A DNA stretch of 64,000 nucleotides, from contig JACKNM010000003.1 of NCBI GenBank assembly GCA_024234875.1, positions 612,001-676,000 on the forward strand, written 5' to 3'. This DNA comes from Ectothiorhodospiraceae bacterium. GTDB lineage: Bacteria > Pseudomonadota > Gammaproteobacteria > HK1. The notes under the pieces were generated by a model. The model worked only from the letters and a program-made list of their open reading frames with translations, ran no database searches and was not told where the DNA came from. This document shows positions 45,005-53,535 of the stretch, in pieces (position 1 is the first letter of the stretch; each line of letters begins with the position of its first letter). The position numbers and the translations under genes are program-made.

Positions 45005-46217
45005 GCCATTCGGTGGCCCGTGCCACCCCGTCCTCCTCGCGCATCGCTGCCGCCATGGCCTTCGCGGCGGCGGTGCACTCGGGGCGTAGCACGCGCTCGG
45101 TCAGCACCCGGGCACAGCCCTCGGCGGTGGCGCGGTGCGGGTGGACGGCGGCACCGACCCCCAGCTGGACCACGCGCAGGGCGTTGAAGATCTGGTCGTT
45201 GCCATAGGGCTCGACGAGTACGGGTCGTCCCGCGCGCAGCGCGCGTGTGAGGGTGCCCATTCCGCCGTGGGTGATCACCGCGCCCGCGCGCTCGAAGAGC
45301 CAGTCGTGGGGCGCGAAGGGCTCGACCATCACCGAGTCGTCCCCGGCACCGGCGAGCATGCCGGGCTCGAACCCGGCCCAGCCGGCCACCACCAGCAGGG
45401 ACCGCCCGGCCCGGCGCGCGGCCCGCGCGTAACGCTCCAGGACCGCCGCCGGCGACGCCAGCGGCAGGCTGCTGAAGGTGAGCACCAGCGGAGCAGGGTC
45501 GCGGCGCATGAACGCCGAGAGTGCGGGCGGGGGACGCCAGGAACCTGCACCGGGCGGCGGTGCGAGCCACGGGCCGGTGGCCTCGATGCCGGGGAACCGC
45601 ACCGGGTCGGGGCGATGGAACGCCGGGCTCACGGCGAGCATCGCCTGCGGCGCGACCAGGTGGGCGAGCACGTCGTCGGTGCCGAGTGCCGGCAGGCCGA
45701 GCGAGCGTCGGGCGTGGTCGAACACACGCGCAGTGCGGGCATCGACCGCGCGCGAGGGCGCGTCACGCGGCGCGTCGTCGTCGGTGCAGAGCTGGGCCGC
45801 CATCAGCACCGCCCCCAGCCACGGCACCCCGGCGAGCTCGGCCGCCATCCGTCCCGACGGATCCTGCGCCGGGGCGAGGAGCGCAACCGCGCCGCTCTCG
45901 CGGAGCACGCCGGCGAGGGCGCGGGCGTCGTCGGCGATGACCGGTGCGAGCTCCGGGTCGGTCGGGGCCTGCGCGAACGGACGTTGCCAGTGGTCGTAGG
46001 TCGCGGCGGCGGCCCGCGCCGCATCCTCGCCGTAGGCGTCGCCGTGGGCCCGCGCCTCGAGCCCGGCATCGCGCGCCAGCGCGATCATCGCGGGGTTGAA
46101 GGCGAGCACCGCGCGCATGCCCCGCTCGCGCAGCCCGCGGGCGAGCGCCACCAGTGGCAGGTGGTCACCGAGCGTGCCGCAGCCGGTGATCAGCAGTGGT
46201 CCCATCGCCTCAGTCAT
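44967..46217 (-). CDS. UGT-like glycosyltransferase (GT1, GT-B fold)
   Basis: A 416-residue GT-B enzyme. The N-terminus LLITGCGTLGDHLPLVALARGL is the acceptor-domain Gly-rich loop of the GT1/GT28 type. The donor domain shows FSSLPLASP, VEPFAPHDWLFERAGAVITHGGMGTLTRAL and the ending GRPVLVEPYGNDQIFNA, the UDP-sugar signature of macrolide/ sterol-type transferases. It probably glycosylates a small molecule, lipid or peptide. Its start overlaps the stop of the three-module transferase gene by eight bases, and its 3' end overlaps the peptide gene. Confidence 0.9.
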   Translation of the reverse strand: MTEAMGPLLITGCGTLGDHLPLVALARGLRERGMRAVLAFNPAMIALARDAGLEARAHGDAYGEDAARAAAATYDHWQRPFAQAPTDPELAPVIADDARALAGVLRESGAVALLAPAQDPSGRMAAELAGVPWLGAVLMAAQLCTDDDAPRDAPSRAVDARTARVFDHARRSLGLPALGTDDVLAHLVAPQAMLAVSPAFHRPDPVRFPGIEATGPWLAPPPGAGSWRPPPALSAFMRRDPAPLVLTFSSLPLASPAAVLERYARAARRAGRSLLVVAGWAGFEPGMLAGAGDDSVMVEPFAPHDWLFERAGAVITHGGMGTLTRALRAGRPVLVEPYGNDQIFNALRVVQLGVGAAVHPHRATAEGCARVLTERVLRPECTAAAKAMAAAMREEDGVARATEWLSRRVSTCSAGG

Positions 46218-48555
46218 GCGGCGGATGCACGATCTCGACGCGCGGCATGCCCCAGCAGTCGATGCCGAGCGCGGAGGCCACGCGAGCGAGGCCCTCGGTC
46301 TCGATGTGGCCGTCCACCGGGTAGGCGGGGAAGACGAGACCTTCCCGATGCAGGTCCGCGCGTACCAGCAAGGCGGTACCGCCGACGGCGTCGACCCGGA
46401 CCAGGTCGTGGTCGCGCAACGCGTCGAGATAGATGCGGCCGTATCCGCGCGGCGGCTGCCACAGCCCGTCGATCAGGTGTCGCTCCGGGTCGAGTGCCGG
46501 CCCGGCAGGGTCGACCACGAACGTGTTGAGGTCGTAGCTCGGCCCACCCGGGTGGGTGACGCACGACGGCGCGACCACGTCGCGGCCGGCAGCGAGCAGC
46601 CGCGCGATGAGGTCGGGGGGGAGCTCGGTGACGTCGACGTCGAGCCACAGCACCCAATCCTCGTCGGACAACGCGCTTGCGAGTAGCGCGTTGCGGGCGC
46701 GCGCGAGCACCGCGCGTCTCGCGCGCTGCGTCCCCGCCTCGTGTCTCGGCCCGGGGAGGCGGAGGCCGAAGTCGCGCCAGGCGAGGGTGACCCGCGAGAG
46801 CGCGCGGCGCAGCCGGGGCAGGGCGGCGTCCAGACGCGTCCGCGTGTCGTCGGCGCAGTCGCTCCCGAGCACGCCGACCGAGAGCCGCCTCGGGTCGTGG
46901 TCGAGCGCGAGGACGTTGGCGACGAAGCGCTCGACGAATGCGGATGCATCCTTGACCGGGGTGAGGATCAGCACCTTGGGGTGGCGCTGCGACAGGTCAC
47001 CGGGTGGGAGTAGCGGCGCCGTCACGAGCCCCGCCGGTGCGGTCGCGGCGGGCCTGGTCGCCGCCGCGTCGGCGCGCGCTGCGGCATCGAGGTGTGCGGC
47101 GAGGTCGATCGGCAGACGGTCGGCCATCGCGATCAACGTCTGCGCGTGGCTCGGACCATCGGCCACCCATTCCGCCGACTCGACGAGCGCCTCGAAGTGG
47201 GCGGTGTCGAACGTGTTTCGTCCATGGAAGACGTAGGTGTAGAGCCACGGCGCATCGAGCACCGCGAGCCGGTGGTGGCGGGCCAGCCGTGCCACCACCG
47301 GGGTGTCCTCACCGCGGTCGCGGTCGGGATACGGTGCCAGCGCGTCGCGCCGTGCGAGCATCGAGCCCTCCCATGCGCGTGGGCCGGAGATCGCGATGCA
47401 GTGTCGTGCCGGCCACCACAGGCGCTCTCGTGACAGCAGGCAGGCATCGGCGCGCGCGGCGAGGAGCGCCGAGACCTGGATCTCGAGGCGGGCCGGGTCG
47501 CTCAGATCGTCGTCGTCCCACTGCGCGATCAGCGCACCGCGCGCCTGTTGCACGGCATGGTTGCGAAGCGCGCCGAGCGAGGCCTCGCCGGGCGCGAGCC
47601 GGAGGTGGCGGATGCTCGGGTCTCTGAGCCGGGCGAGCGCGGTACCGAGCGTCGGGTCCGGGTCGTCGTCGACCACCACCAGCTCGCGCGTGGGGTAGGT
47701 CTGGCGGCGGAAGCACTCGACCGCGCGTAGAGCGAGCTCCACCCGTCGGGCGGTGACCATCAGACAGGAGACCAGGGGCGGTGTGTCCCCCCACAGGGCC
47801 CGTGCGGCGGCGACGTCGAGGGTACCCTCCGACACCGGGTGCAGGCGCTCGACGACTCGCAGCGCGACGCGCGACGCGTCGTCCGCCGGCGCAACGCCCG
47901 CGCGAGTCACCCACGACCCGCTCCAGTGGTGCACCGCGTAGGCGCCGTCGTCGACCCTGGTGGCCGCCGCGTCGTCGGCTGCGAGCGGGTAGACCGCCGA
48001 TGCCGGCAACACGGTGACTGCATCGCGGCCGGCGAATCGGGCGAGGGCGCGCGTGAGCATGAACGGCCCGGTGGCGTCGAGCACCCCGGGCTCGCGATGG
48101 CTCGCCACCAGCTCGCGGATGACGTGCTCCCACAGCGGATGGCCTGGCTCCGATGCGAGGAGGGCATTGCCGACGACGTGGTCGAGGCCGCGGGCGCGCG
48201 CCTGCAGTCGTGCCGCGTGGGCGGCAGGCTCCAGGCCGACCACCGCGCGCCGCTCCGCGAGTAACGGGTCGAGCGGGCGCAAGCACTCGAAATCCATGTC
48301 GACGTACAGCCCGCCGAGACGTGCCATCAGAAAATACCGCACCGCATCCGCGCGCATGATCGGCTCGGGGTAGGCGTCGTAGATGCCGAGGAACCAGGGA
48401 TCGTGCGCGGCGACGAAGGCGCGATTGTCGGCGTCGGTCCACAGTCGCCACGTCCACTGCGGGTGATGCCGGCGCCACGATGCGACGAAGCCCTGCCACG
48501 CGAGCGGAATGTCCGGGTGGCGCCAGGTCTGGTGAATCAGCCGCGGAATGGCCAT
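46210..48555 (-). CDS. Three-module glycosyltransferase (GT32-GT2-GT62/Anp1-like)
   Basis: A 781-residue protein. Residues 1-240 are a GT32 module (IPRLIHQTWRHPDIP, DxD at 86-88 in YVDMDFECLRP). Residues 260-475 are a GT2 module (VSCLMVTARRVELALRAVE, VVVDDDPDP, WDDDD at 346-350). Residues 525-781 resemble the Anp1/GT62 alpha-mannosyltransferase family (KVLILTPVKDASAF, SDCADDT, ARNALLASAL, VLWLDVDVTELPP, YDLNTFVVDP). GT62 is best known from the fungal mannan polymerase. No membrane helix or signal is present. The ATG at 48555 begins the GT32 module. A much longer frame extends upstream but is Arg/Ser-rich without a family. It is coupled to the UGT gene. Confidence 0.86.
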   Translation of the reverse strand: MAIPRLIHQTWRHPDIPLAWQGFVASWRRHHPQWTWRLWTDADNRAFVAAHDPWFLGIYDAYPEPIMRADAVRYFLMARLGGLYVDMDFECLRPLDPLLAERRAVVGLEPAAHAARLQARARGLDHVVGNALLASEPGHPLWEHVIRELVASHREPGVLDATGPFMLTRALARFAGRDAVTVLPASAVYPLAADDAAATRVDDGAYAVHHWSGSWVTRAGVAPADDASRVALRVVERLHPVSEGTLDVAAARALWGDTPPLVSCLMVTARRVELALRAVECFRRQTYPTRELVVVDDDPDPTLGTALARLRDPSIRHLRLAPGEASLGALRNHAVQQARGALIAQWDDDDLSDPARLEIQVSALLAARADACLLSRERLWWPARHCIAISGPRAWEGSMLARRDALAPYPDRDRGEDTPVVARLARHHRLAVLDAPWLYTYVFHGRNTFDTAHFEALVESAEWVADGPSHAQTLIAMADRLPIDLAAHLDAAARADAAATRPAATAPAGLVTAPLLPPGDLSQRHPKVLILTPVKDASAFVERFVANVLALDHDPRRLSVGVLGSDCADDTRTRLDAALPRLRRALSRVTLAWRDFGLRLPGPRHEAGTQRARRAVLARARNALLASALSDEDWVLWLDVDVTELPPDLIARLLAAGRDVVAPSCVTHPGGPSYDLNTFVVDPAGPALDPERHLIDGLWQPPRGYGRIYLDALRDHDLVRVDAVGGTALLVRADLHREGLVFPAYPVDGHIETEGLARVASALGIDCWGMPRVEIVHPPHD

Positions 48556-48742
48556 CGACGTCGATTCGCTCTGCCTGCACGCCCGGCGGTGCCCGCCTTC
48601 GGCCCGATGCGCGACCGTGCGGCGCGGCGTGACGCCGACAGTGTGCGCGAAATCGGCCGCCACCGCGCTGCCACCCGTTGCCGTGGTCGTGGGAGAATGG
48701 CGCCCTCGCCGCATCGGCGGCGCTCTCGCGGAGGAGACGCGC

Positions 48743-49522
48743 ATGGAATGGAGTGCACCATCGGGCACGGACACGCTCGGGCGCCTGGGCGTGCTCGTGC
48801 CCTCGTCGAATACCAGTGTCGAGGCCGAGCTACGCGAGGTCGTTCCGCGTGCCGTCTCGGTCCACGTCGGGCGCCTGCCGCTCACCCGCATCGCGGAGTC
48901 GTCGATCGCGCGCATCCTGTCGGAGCTCGAGTCCGAGTCACGCAAGCTCGCCACCGCCGGCGTCGATCTCATCCTGCTCGGCGCCACCGCGCCCAGCTTC
49001 CTCAAGGGCGTCGGCTACGACCGTGAGGTGAGCGCGCGAATCGAGGCCGCGACCGGCAAGCCCGCCACCACCACCTCGACCGCGATGCTCGAGGCGCTGG
49101 CCGCGCTCGGCGCGCGCCGGGTGAGCCTGGGGGCGGCCTACGACGACGAGGTCAATGCCATCGCGGCCGCGTTTCTCGAGGCCAACGGGCACCCGGTCGC
49201 CTGTGCCCGCGGGCTCGGCTATGTCGACAATCTGGCGGTCGGCCGGCTGCCGGTGGAGACCGCGTTCGACCTCGGCCGGGAGGTCGACCACCCGGATGCC
49301 GAGTGCATCGTCCTCGCCTGCACCAACTGGCTGTCGATGGCGGCCATCGCGCCGCTCGAGGCGGCGCTGGGCAAGCCGGTGATCTCCACCACCCAGGCCA
49401 GTATCTGGGCCTGTCTGCGGCGGCTCGGGTACACCGCGCCGATCAGCGGGTACGGCCGACTGCTCGAGGCGTACCTCGGGGAGGGGGAGGTGGCGCCCGC
49501 GCGCGCCGGCGCGCGGGTCTGA
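48743..49522 (+). CDS. Maleate isomerase/arylmalonate decarboxylase-like protein (Asp/Glu racemase superfamily)
   Basis: A 259-residue protein. It starts GRLGVLVPSSNTSVEAEL, typical of maleate cis-trans isomerase and arylmalonate decarboxylase. These folds use two cysteines in racemases. Here the first site is Ala (A81 in LLGATAPSF) and only the second remains (C193 in VLACTNW). A single Cys at the second site is the arylmalonate decarboxylase situation. It has GAGGAGAC before ATG and leads the phn operon with a 22-base gap. It may decarboxylate or isomerise a C4 or malonate-type acid, unproven. Confidence 0.84.
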   Translation: MEWSAPSGTDTLGRLGVLVPSSNTSVEAELREVVPRAVSVHVGRLPLTRIAESSIARILSELESESRKLATAGVDLILLGATAPSFLKGVGYDREVSARIEAATGKPATTTSTAMLEALAALGARRVSLGAAYDDEVNAIAAAFLEANGHPVACARGLGYVDNLAVGRLPVETAFDLGREVDHPDAECIVLACTNWLSMAAIAPLEAALGKPVISTTQASIWACLRRLGYTAPISGYGRLLEAYLGEGEVAPARAGARV

Positions 49523-49544
49523 CCTCCCCGCGCGTCCCACGCCG

Positions 49545-51062
49545 ATGACCTTCGACGTGGTGGTGGTCGGCGGTGGCGGTGCCGGTCTCGCGGCCGCCAT
49601 CGAGGCTGCCGGCGGCGGGGCCCGGGTCTGTCTGGTCGAGAAGGCGCCGCGGCTCGGCGGCAGCACCGCCTGGTCGGTCGGCTCCATCTCCGTCAACCGC
49701 AGCGCGCACCAGCGTCTGATCGGCATCGACGACGATCCGCAGGCGCATTTCGAGGATCTGGGCCGTCTCGCCGGGCCGCTCGTGGACCGCGACAACCTGG
49801 TCCTGAGGCGGCTCCTGGTCGAGCACGTCACCGAGACCTTCGAGTGGCTCGAGCGGCACGGGCTGGTGTTCGTGGGACCGTTCGACGAGCCACCGCACCG
49901 CGTGCCGCGAATGCACAACGTGGTTCCCGGATCACGCGCTTTCCCCGAGCGCCTGGGTCGGGCGGCGCGCGCGGCGGGGGTCGAGATCCGTCTGCGCACG
50001 CGGGCCAACGCGCTCGTGGTCGACGATGGACGGGTGGTCGGCGTGCGGGTCGAGGCGCCGGGGTCGGTCGCGAAGACGCTTCGTGCCGAGCGCGGCGTGG
50101 TGCTCGCCGGCGGGGACTACAGCGCGGCGCCTGCGCTCCTCGCCGAGCTCGCCGGCGAGGAGGCGGCGCGCCTCGCGCCGGTGAACCCCGACGCAACCGG
50201 GGACGGGCTGGCGCTCGGGCGCACGGTCGGGGCGACGGTGCGCAACGGCGATCTCGTCCGCGGCCCGGTGATGCGCTTCGTGCCGCCGCCGCGGCGCGCG
50301 CTACTCGACCGGGTTCCGGTCCATCCGCTGCTCGCCCGAGCCGTCCGCGCCGGGTTCGAGCACCTGCCGCCGCGCGTGCTGCGCCCGTTCGTGATGCGCT
50401 TCCTCACCACCGCGCTCGGGCTCTCGGGCGGGCTGCTCGAGGCCGGCGCGATCCTGGTCAACGCCGAGGGTGAGCGCTTCGCCGACGAGCGCGCGCGACC
50501 CGCAGCGGCCACCGCGCGGCAGCCGGGCGGGCTCGCGTGGGTGCTCCTCGACGACGCGCTCGCTGGCCGGTTCGAGGCCTGGCCGGGGTTCGTGTCGACC
50601 GCTCCGGGCATCGCCTACGCCTACCTCGCCGACTATCGCCGCGCGCGCCCCGACGTCTGTCGACGGGGACGCGACGTGGCAGCCCTCGGCAGTGCCGCCG
50701 GCCTTCCCGGGGTCGCCCTCGCACGCACCGTCGCCCGCTACAACGCCGGTGATGCGGATACCCTCGGTCGGCCGCGGCTCGAGCGCGCGCCGTTCCACCT
50801 GTTGGGGCCGGTGCGCGCCTACGTCGCGTTCACCGAAGGTGGGTTGGTGGTGAACGAGCGTCTCCAGGTGCTCGACGCCGGCGGGCGCCCGATCCCCGGG
50901 CTGCTCGCGGCGGGCTCGAACGGGCAGGGCGGGCTGCTGCTCGAAGGTCACGGCCACCACCTCGGCTGGGCCTTCGTCTCCGGCCGGCTGGCCGGGCGGC
51001 ACGCAGCGGGTGGCGGCGACGAGGCGGGCGGCAGCGAGCACGCCGAAGCGGCGCGCTCCTGA
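49545..51062 (+). CDS. FAD-dependent oxidoreductase (fumarate reductase/KstD-like)
   Basis: A 505-residue flavoprotein of the FAD_binding_2 family. VVVVGGGGAGLAAAIEAA binds ADP, LGGSTAWSVGSI lies near the isoalloxazine, LAGGDYSAAP and GDGLALGRTVGATV follow, and the C-terminus reads FTEGGLVVNERLQVLD and AAGSNGQGGLLLEGHGHHLG. Such enzymes dehydrogenate succinate-like or ketosteroid-like substrates. The active-site Arg of fumarate reductases is not obvious. Position inside the phn operon (34 bases before phnW) points to a role in processing the phosphonate or its product. Confidence 0.87.
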   Translation: MTFDVVVVGGGGAGLAAAIEAAGGGARVCLVEKAPRLGGSTAWSVGSISVNRSAHQRLIGIDDDPQAHFEDLGRLAGPLVDRDNLVLRRLLVEHVTETFEWLERHGLVFVGPFDEPPHRVPRMHNVVPGSRAFPERLGRAARAAGVEIRLRTRANALVVDDGRVVGVRVEAPGSVAKTLRAERGVVLAGGDYSAAPALLAELAGEEAARLAPVNPDATGDGLALGRTVGATVRNGDLVRGPVMRFVPPPRRALLDRVPVHPLLARAVRAGFEHLPPRVLRPFVMRFLTTALGLSGGLLEAGAILVNAEGERFADERARPAAATARQPGGLAWVLLDDALAGRFEAWPGFVSTAPGIAYAYLADYRRARPDVCRRGRDVAALGSAAGLPGVALARTVARYNAGDADTLGRPRLERAPFHLLGPVRAYVAFTEGGLVVNERLQVLDAGGRPIPGLLAAGSNGQGGLLLEGHGHHLGWAFVSGRLAGRHAAGGGDEAGGSEHAEAARS

Positions 51063-51096
51063 TACGATGCGGCTTTCGTCCAACCGGATTCACACC

Positions 51097-52239
51097 ATGC
51101 GTGGTGCCAATGACGTGTCCGCCTCGCCCGACGGCGATCCCTGGCTCCTGACCCCGGGTCCCCTGACCACCTCGCCCACCGTCAAGGCGGCCATGCTGCA
51201 CGACCTGGGCTCGCGCGACCGTCGCTTCGTGGCCGTGAACGGCGGGGTCCGCGAGCGGCTGCTCGCGATCATCGGTGGCGGCGAGGACTTCGTGTGCGTG
51301 CCGCTGCAGGGCAGTGGCACCTTCGTGGTCGAGGCGATGCTCGGCACGCTCGTCCCCCGCGACGGTCGGTTGCTCATTCTCGTCAACGGTGCCTACGGGC
51401 ATCGCATGGCGCGGATCATGCGCGTGGTCGGCCGCGCCGCCGAGGTGATGGAATGGCCGGAGGACCAGCCGGTGGATCCGGCGGCGGTGGCCGAGCGGCT
51501 GGCGGCCTCGCCCGCCGTCACCCACGTCGCGGTGGTGCAGTGTGAGACCACCTCGGGGGTGCGTAATCCGGTCGAGGCGATCGCGGAGGTGGTGGCGGCG
51601 GCCGGGCGCCGATTGCTGATCGATGCCATGAGCGCGTTCGGCGCGCTGCCTCTCGATGCCGCGACCACCCGCTTCGACGCGGTGGTCGCGTCGTCGAACA
51701 AGTGCCTCGAAGGGGTGCCGGGAATGGGGTTCTGCCTGGTGCGTCGGGCGGTCCTGGAGGCGGCGGCCGGCAACGCCCACGCGCTGACGCTCGATCTCCA
51801 CGACCAGTGGCAGGCCATGGAGGCCAATGGCCAGTGGCGGTTCACGCCTCCGACCCACGTCATCCTCGCGTTCTCGCGCGCGCTGGACGAGTTCGACGCC
51901 GAGGGAGGGCAACCCGGGCGCGGTCGCCGCTACCGGGAGAACTGCCGGATCCTGATCGACGGCATGCGCCGGCTCGGTTTCGAGACGTTGCTTCCCGACG
52001 CGCACCAGGCGCCGATCATCGTCACCTTCAAGATGCCGGCGAGCCCGCGCTTCGACTTCCAGCGCTTCTACGACCGCCTCTCCGAGCAGGGCTACGTCAT
52101 CTACCCCGGCAAGCTCACCGTGGCGCCCTCGTTTCGCATCGGCTGCATCGGGCGGCTGGGCGCGGAGCAGATGCGCGGCGCACTGGCTGCCATCGAGTGC
52201 ACGCTGGCCGAGATGGGCGTGACCGACTGCGCCGCCTGA
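51097..52239 (+). CDS. phnW: 2-aminoethylphosphonate--pyruvate transaminase
   Basis: A 380-residue class V aminotransferase. LLTPGPLTTSPTVKAAMLHDLGSRD and FVCVPLQGSGTFVVEAML are the PhnW signatures, the PLP lysine is K202 in SSNKCLEGVPG, and IDAMSAFGALP holds the Asp that touches the pyridine N. It converts 2-aminoethylphosphonate and pyruvate into phosphonoacetaldehyde and alanine. An ATG ten codons earlier is also open. It precedes the phosphonoacetate hydrolase gene by 20 bases. Confidence 0.94.
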   Translation: MRGANDVSASPDGDPWLLTPGPLTTSPTVKAAMLHDLGSRDRRFVAVNGGVRERLLAIIGGGEDFVCVPLQGSGTFVVEAMLGTLVPRDGRLLILVNGAYGHRMARIMRVVGRAAEVMEWPEDQPVDPAAVAERLAASPAVTHVAVVQCETTSGVRNPVEAIAEVVAAAGRRLLIDAMSAFGALPLDAATTRFDAVVASSNKCLEGVPGMGFCLVRRAVLEAAAGNAHALTLDLHDQWQAMEANGQWRFTPPTHVILAFSRALDEFDAEGGQPGRGRRYRENCRILIDGMRRLGFETLLPDAHQAPIIVTFKMPASPRFDFQRFYDRLSEQGYVIYPGKLTVAPSFRIGCIGRLGAEQMRGALAAIECTLAEMGVTDCAA

Positions 52240-52259
52240 CGACATCATCGGAGGCCGAG

Positions 52260-53519
52260 ATGACCAGATCCGTGACCGTCAACGGCCGCCGCTACGCGTT
52301 TCCGCGCGAGCCGGTGGTGGTGGTGTGCATCGACGGCTCCGAGCCCGATTACATGGAGCGCGCGGTCGCCGCGGGGCGAATGCCCTGGCTCGCGTCGATG
52401 CTTCCCCGGGGGGCCGATCTGCGCGCCGACTGCGTGGTGCCGACCTTCACCAACCCGAACAACCTGTCGATCGTGACCGGCCGTCCGCCGTCGGTGCACG
52501 GCATCTGCGGGAACTTCTTCTACGACCCGGCGATCGATGCCGAGGTGATGATGAACGACCCCGCCTACCTGCGTGCGCCGACGATCTTCCCGGCGCTGCG
52601 CGAGGCGGGCGCGCGCGTCGCCATCGTCACCGCCAAGGACAAGCTGCGTGCGCTTCTCGGCCACGGCCTCGCGATGCACGACCGCGAGGTGGTGTGCTTC
52701 TCCTCGGAGAAGGCCGACCAGGCGACGGTGGCGGCCAACGGCATCGAGCGCGTGGTCGAGCGCGTCGGCATGCCGGTACCGAGCGTGTACTCTGCGGAGC
52801 TGTCGGAGTTCGTGCTCGCGGCCGGCGTGATGCTGATGCGCGAGATGCGACCGGACGTGACCTACCTGTCCACCACCGATTACATCCAGCACAAGCACGC
52901 GCCCGGGTCGGACGGCGCCAACGACTTCTACGCGATGATGGACCGATATCTCGCCGAGCTCGACGCCGCCGGTGCGATCGTGGTGCTGACCGCGGACCAT
53001 GGCATGAACGCGAAGCACCGCGCCGACGGGTCACCGGCGGTGCTGTTCCTGCAGACCGAGCTCGACGCCTGGCTGGGCGAGGGACGCGCGCGCACGATCT
53101 TGCCGATCACCGACCCCTACGTGGTCCACCATGGCGCCCTCGGCTCGTACGCGACGGTCTACCTGCCGGCCGACGCCGATGCGAGCGCGCTGTCGAGTCG
53201 GGTGCGCGCGTTGCCCGGGGTGGAGCGGGTGCTGACTCGCGACGAGGCGGCCAGGACGTTCGAGCTGCCCCCCGATCGCATCGGCGATCTCGTGGTGGTG
53301 AGCGAGCGGCATCACGTCATCGGCACCCGCGCGGATCGTCACGACCTGTCCGGGCTCGACGTCCCGTTGCGTTCGCACGGCGGCGTGTCCGAGCAGCGCG
53401 TACCCCTGGTCGTCAATCGGCGACTGAGTGGGGTGGAGGGACGACATCTGCGCAACTTCGACGCGTTCGACATCGCCCTCAATCACGTCGTCGCGGCTGA
53501 CGTGGCCGCGGCCGAGTAA
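52260..53519 (+). CDS. phnA: Phosphonoacetate hydrolase
   Basis: A 419-residue alkaline-phosphatase-superfamily enzyme with two zinc sites. VCIDGSEPDY (D25), the nucleophile T64 in PTFTNPNN, YLSTTDYIQHKHAPG, LTADHGMN and SHGGVSEQRVPL make up the set of ligands known for PhnA. It splits phosphonoacetate to acetate and phosphate. GGAGG lies five bases before the ATG. The two neighbours supply its substrate in two steps. Confidence 0.95.
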   Translation: MTRSVTVNGRRYAFPREPVVVVCIDGSEPDYMERAVAAGRMPWLASMLPRGADLRADCVVPTFTNPNNLSIVTGRPPSVHGICGNFFYDPAIDAEVMMNDPAYLRAPTIFPALREAGARVAIVTAKDKLRALLGHGLAMHDREVVCFSSEKADQATVAANGIERVVERVGMPVPSVYSAELSEFVLAAGVMLMREMRPDVTYLSTTDYIQHKHAPGSDGANDFYAMMDRYLAELDAAGAIVVLTADHGMNAKHRADGSPAVLFLQTELDAWLGEGRARTILPITDPYVVHHGALGSYATVYLPADADASALSSRVRALPGVERVLTRDEAARTFELPPDRIGDLVVVSERHHVIGTRADRHDLSGLDVPLRSHGGVSEQRVPLVVNRRLSGVEGRHLRNFDAFDIALNHVVAADVAAAE

Positions 53520-53535
53520 ACCGGAGACGAGCACC

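Noticed and set aside
48556..49005. 150-codon extension at the front of the three-module glycosyltransferase
   Set aside because: The extension is Arg/Ser/Thr-rich, matches no family and runs across the start of the divergent gene. IPRLIHQTW is the natural beginning.
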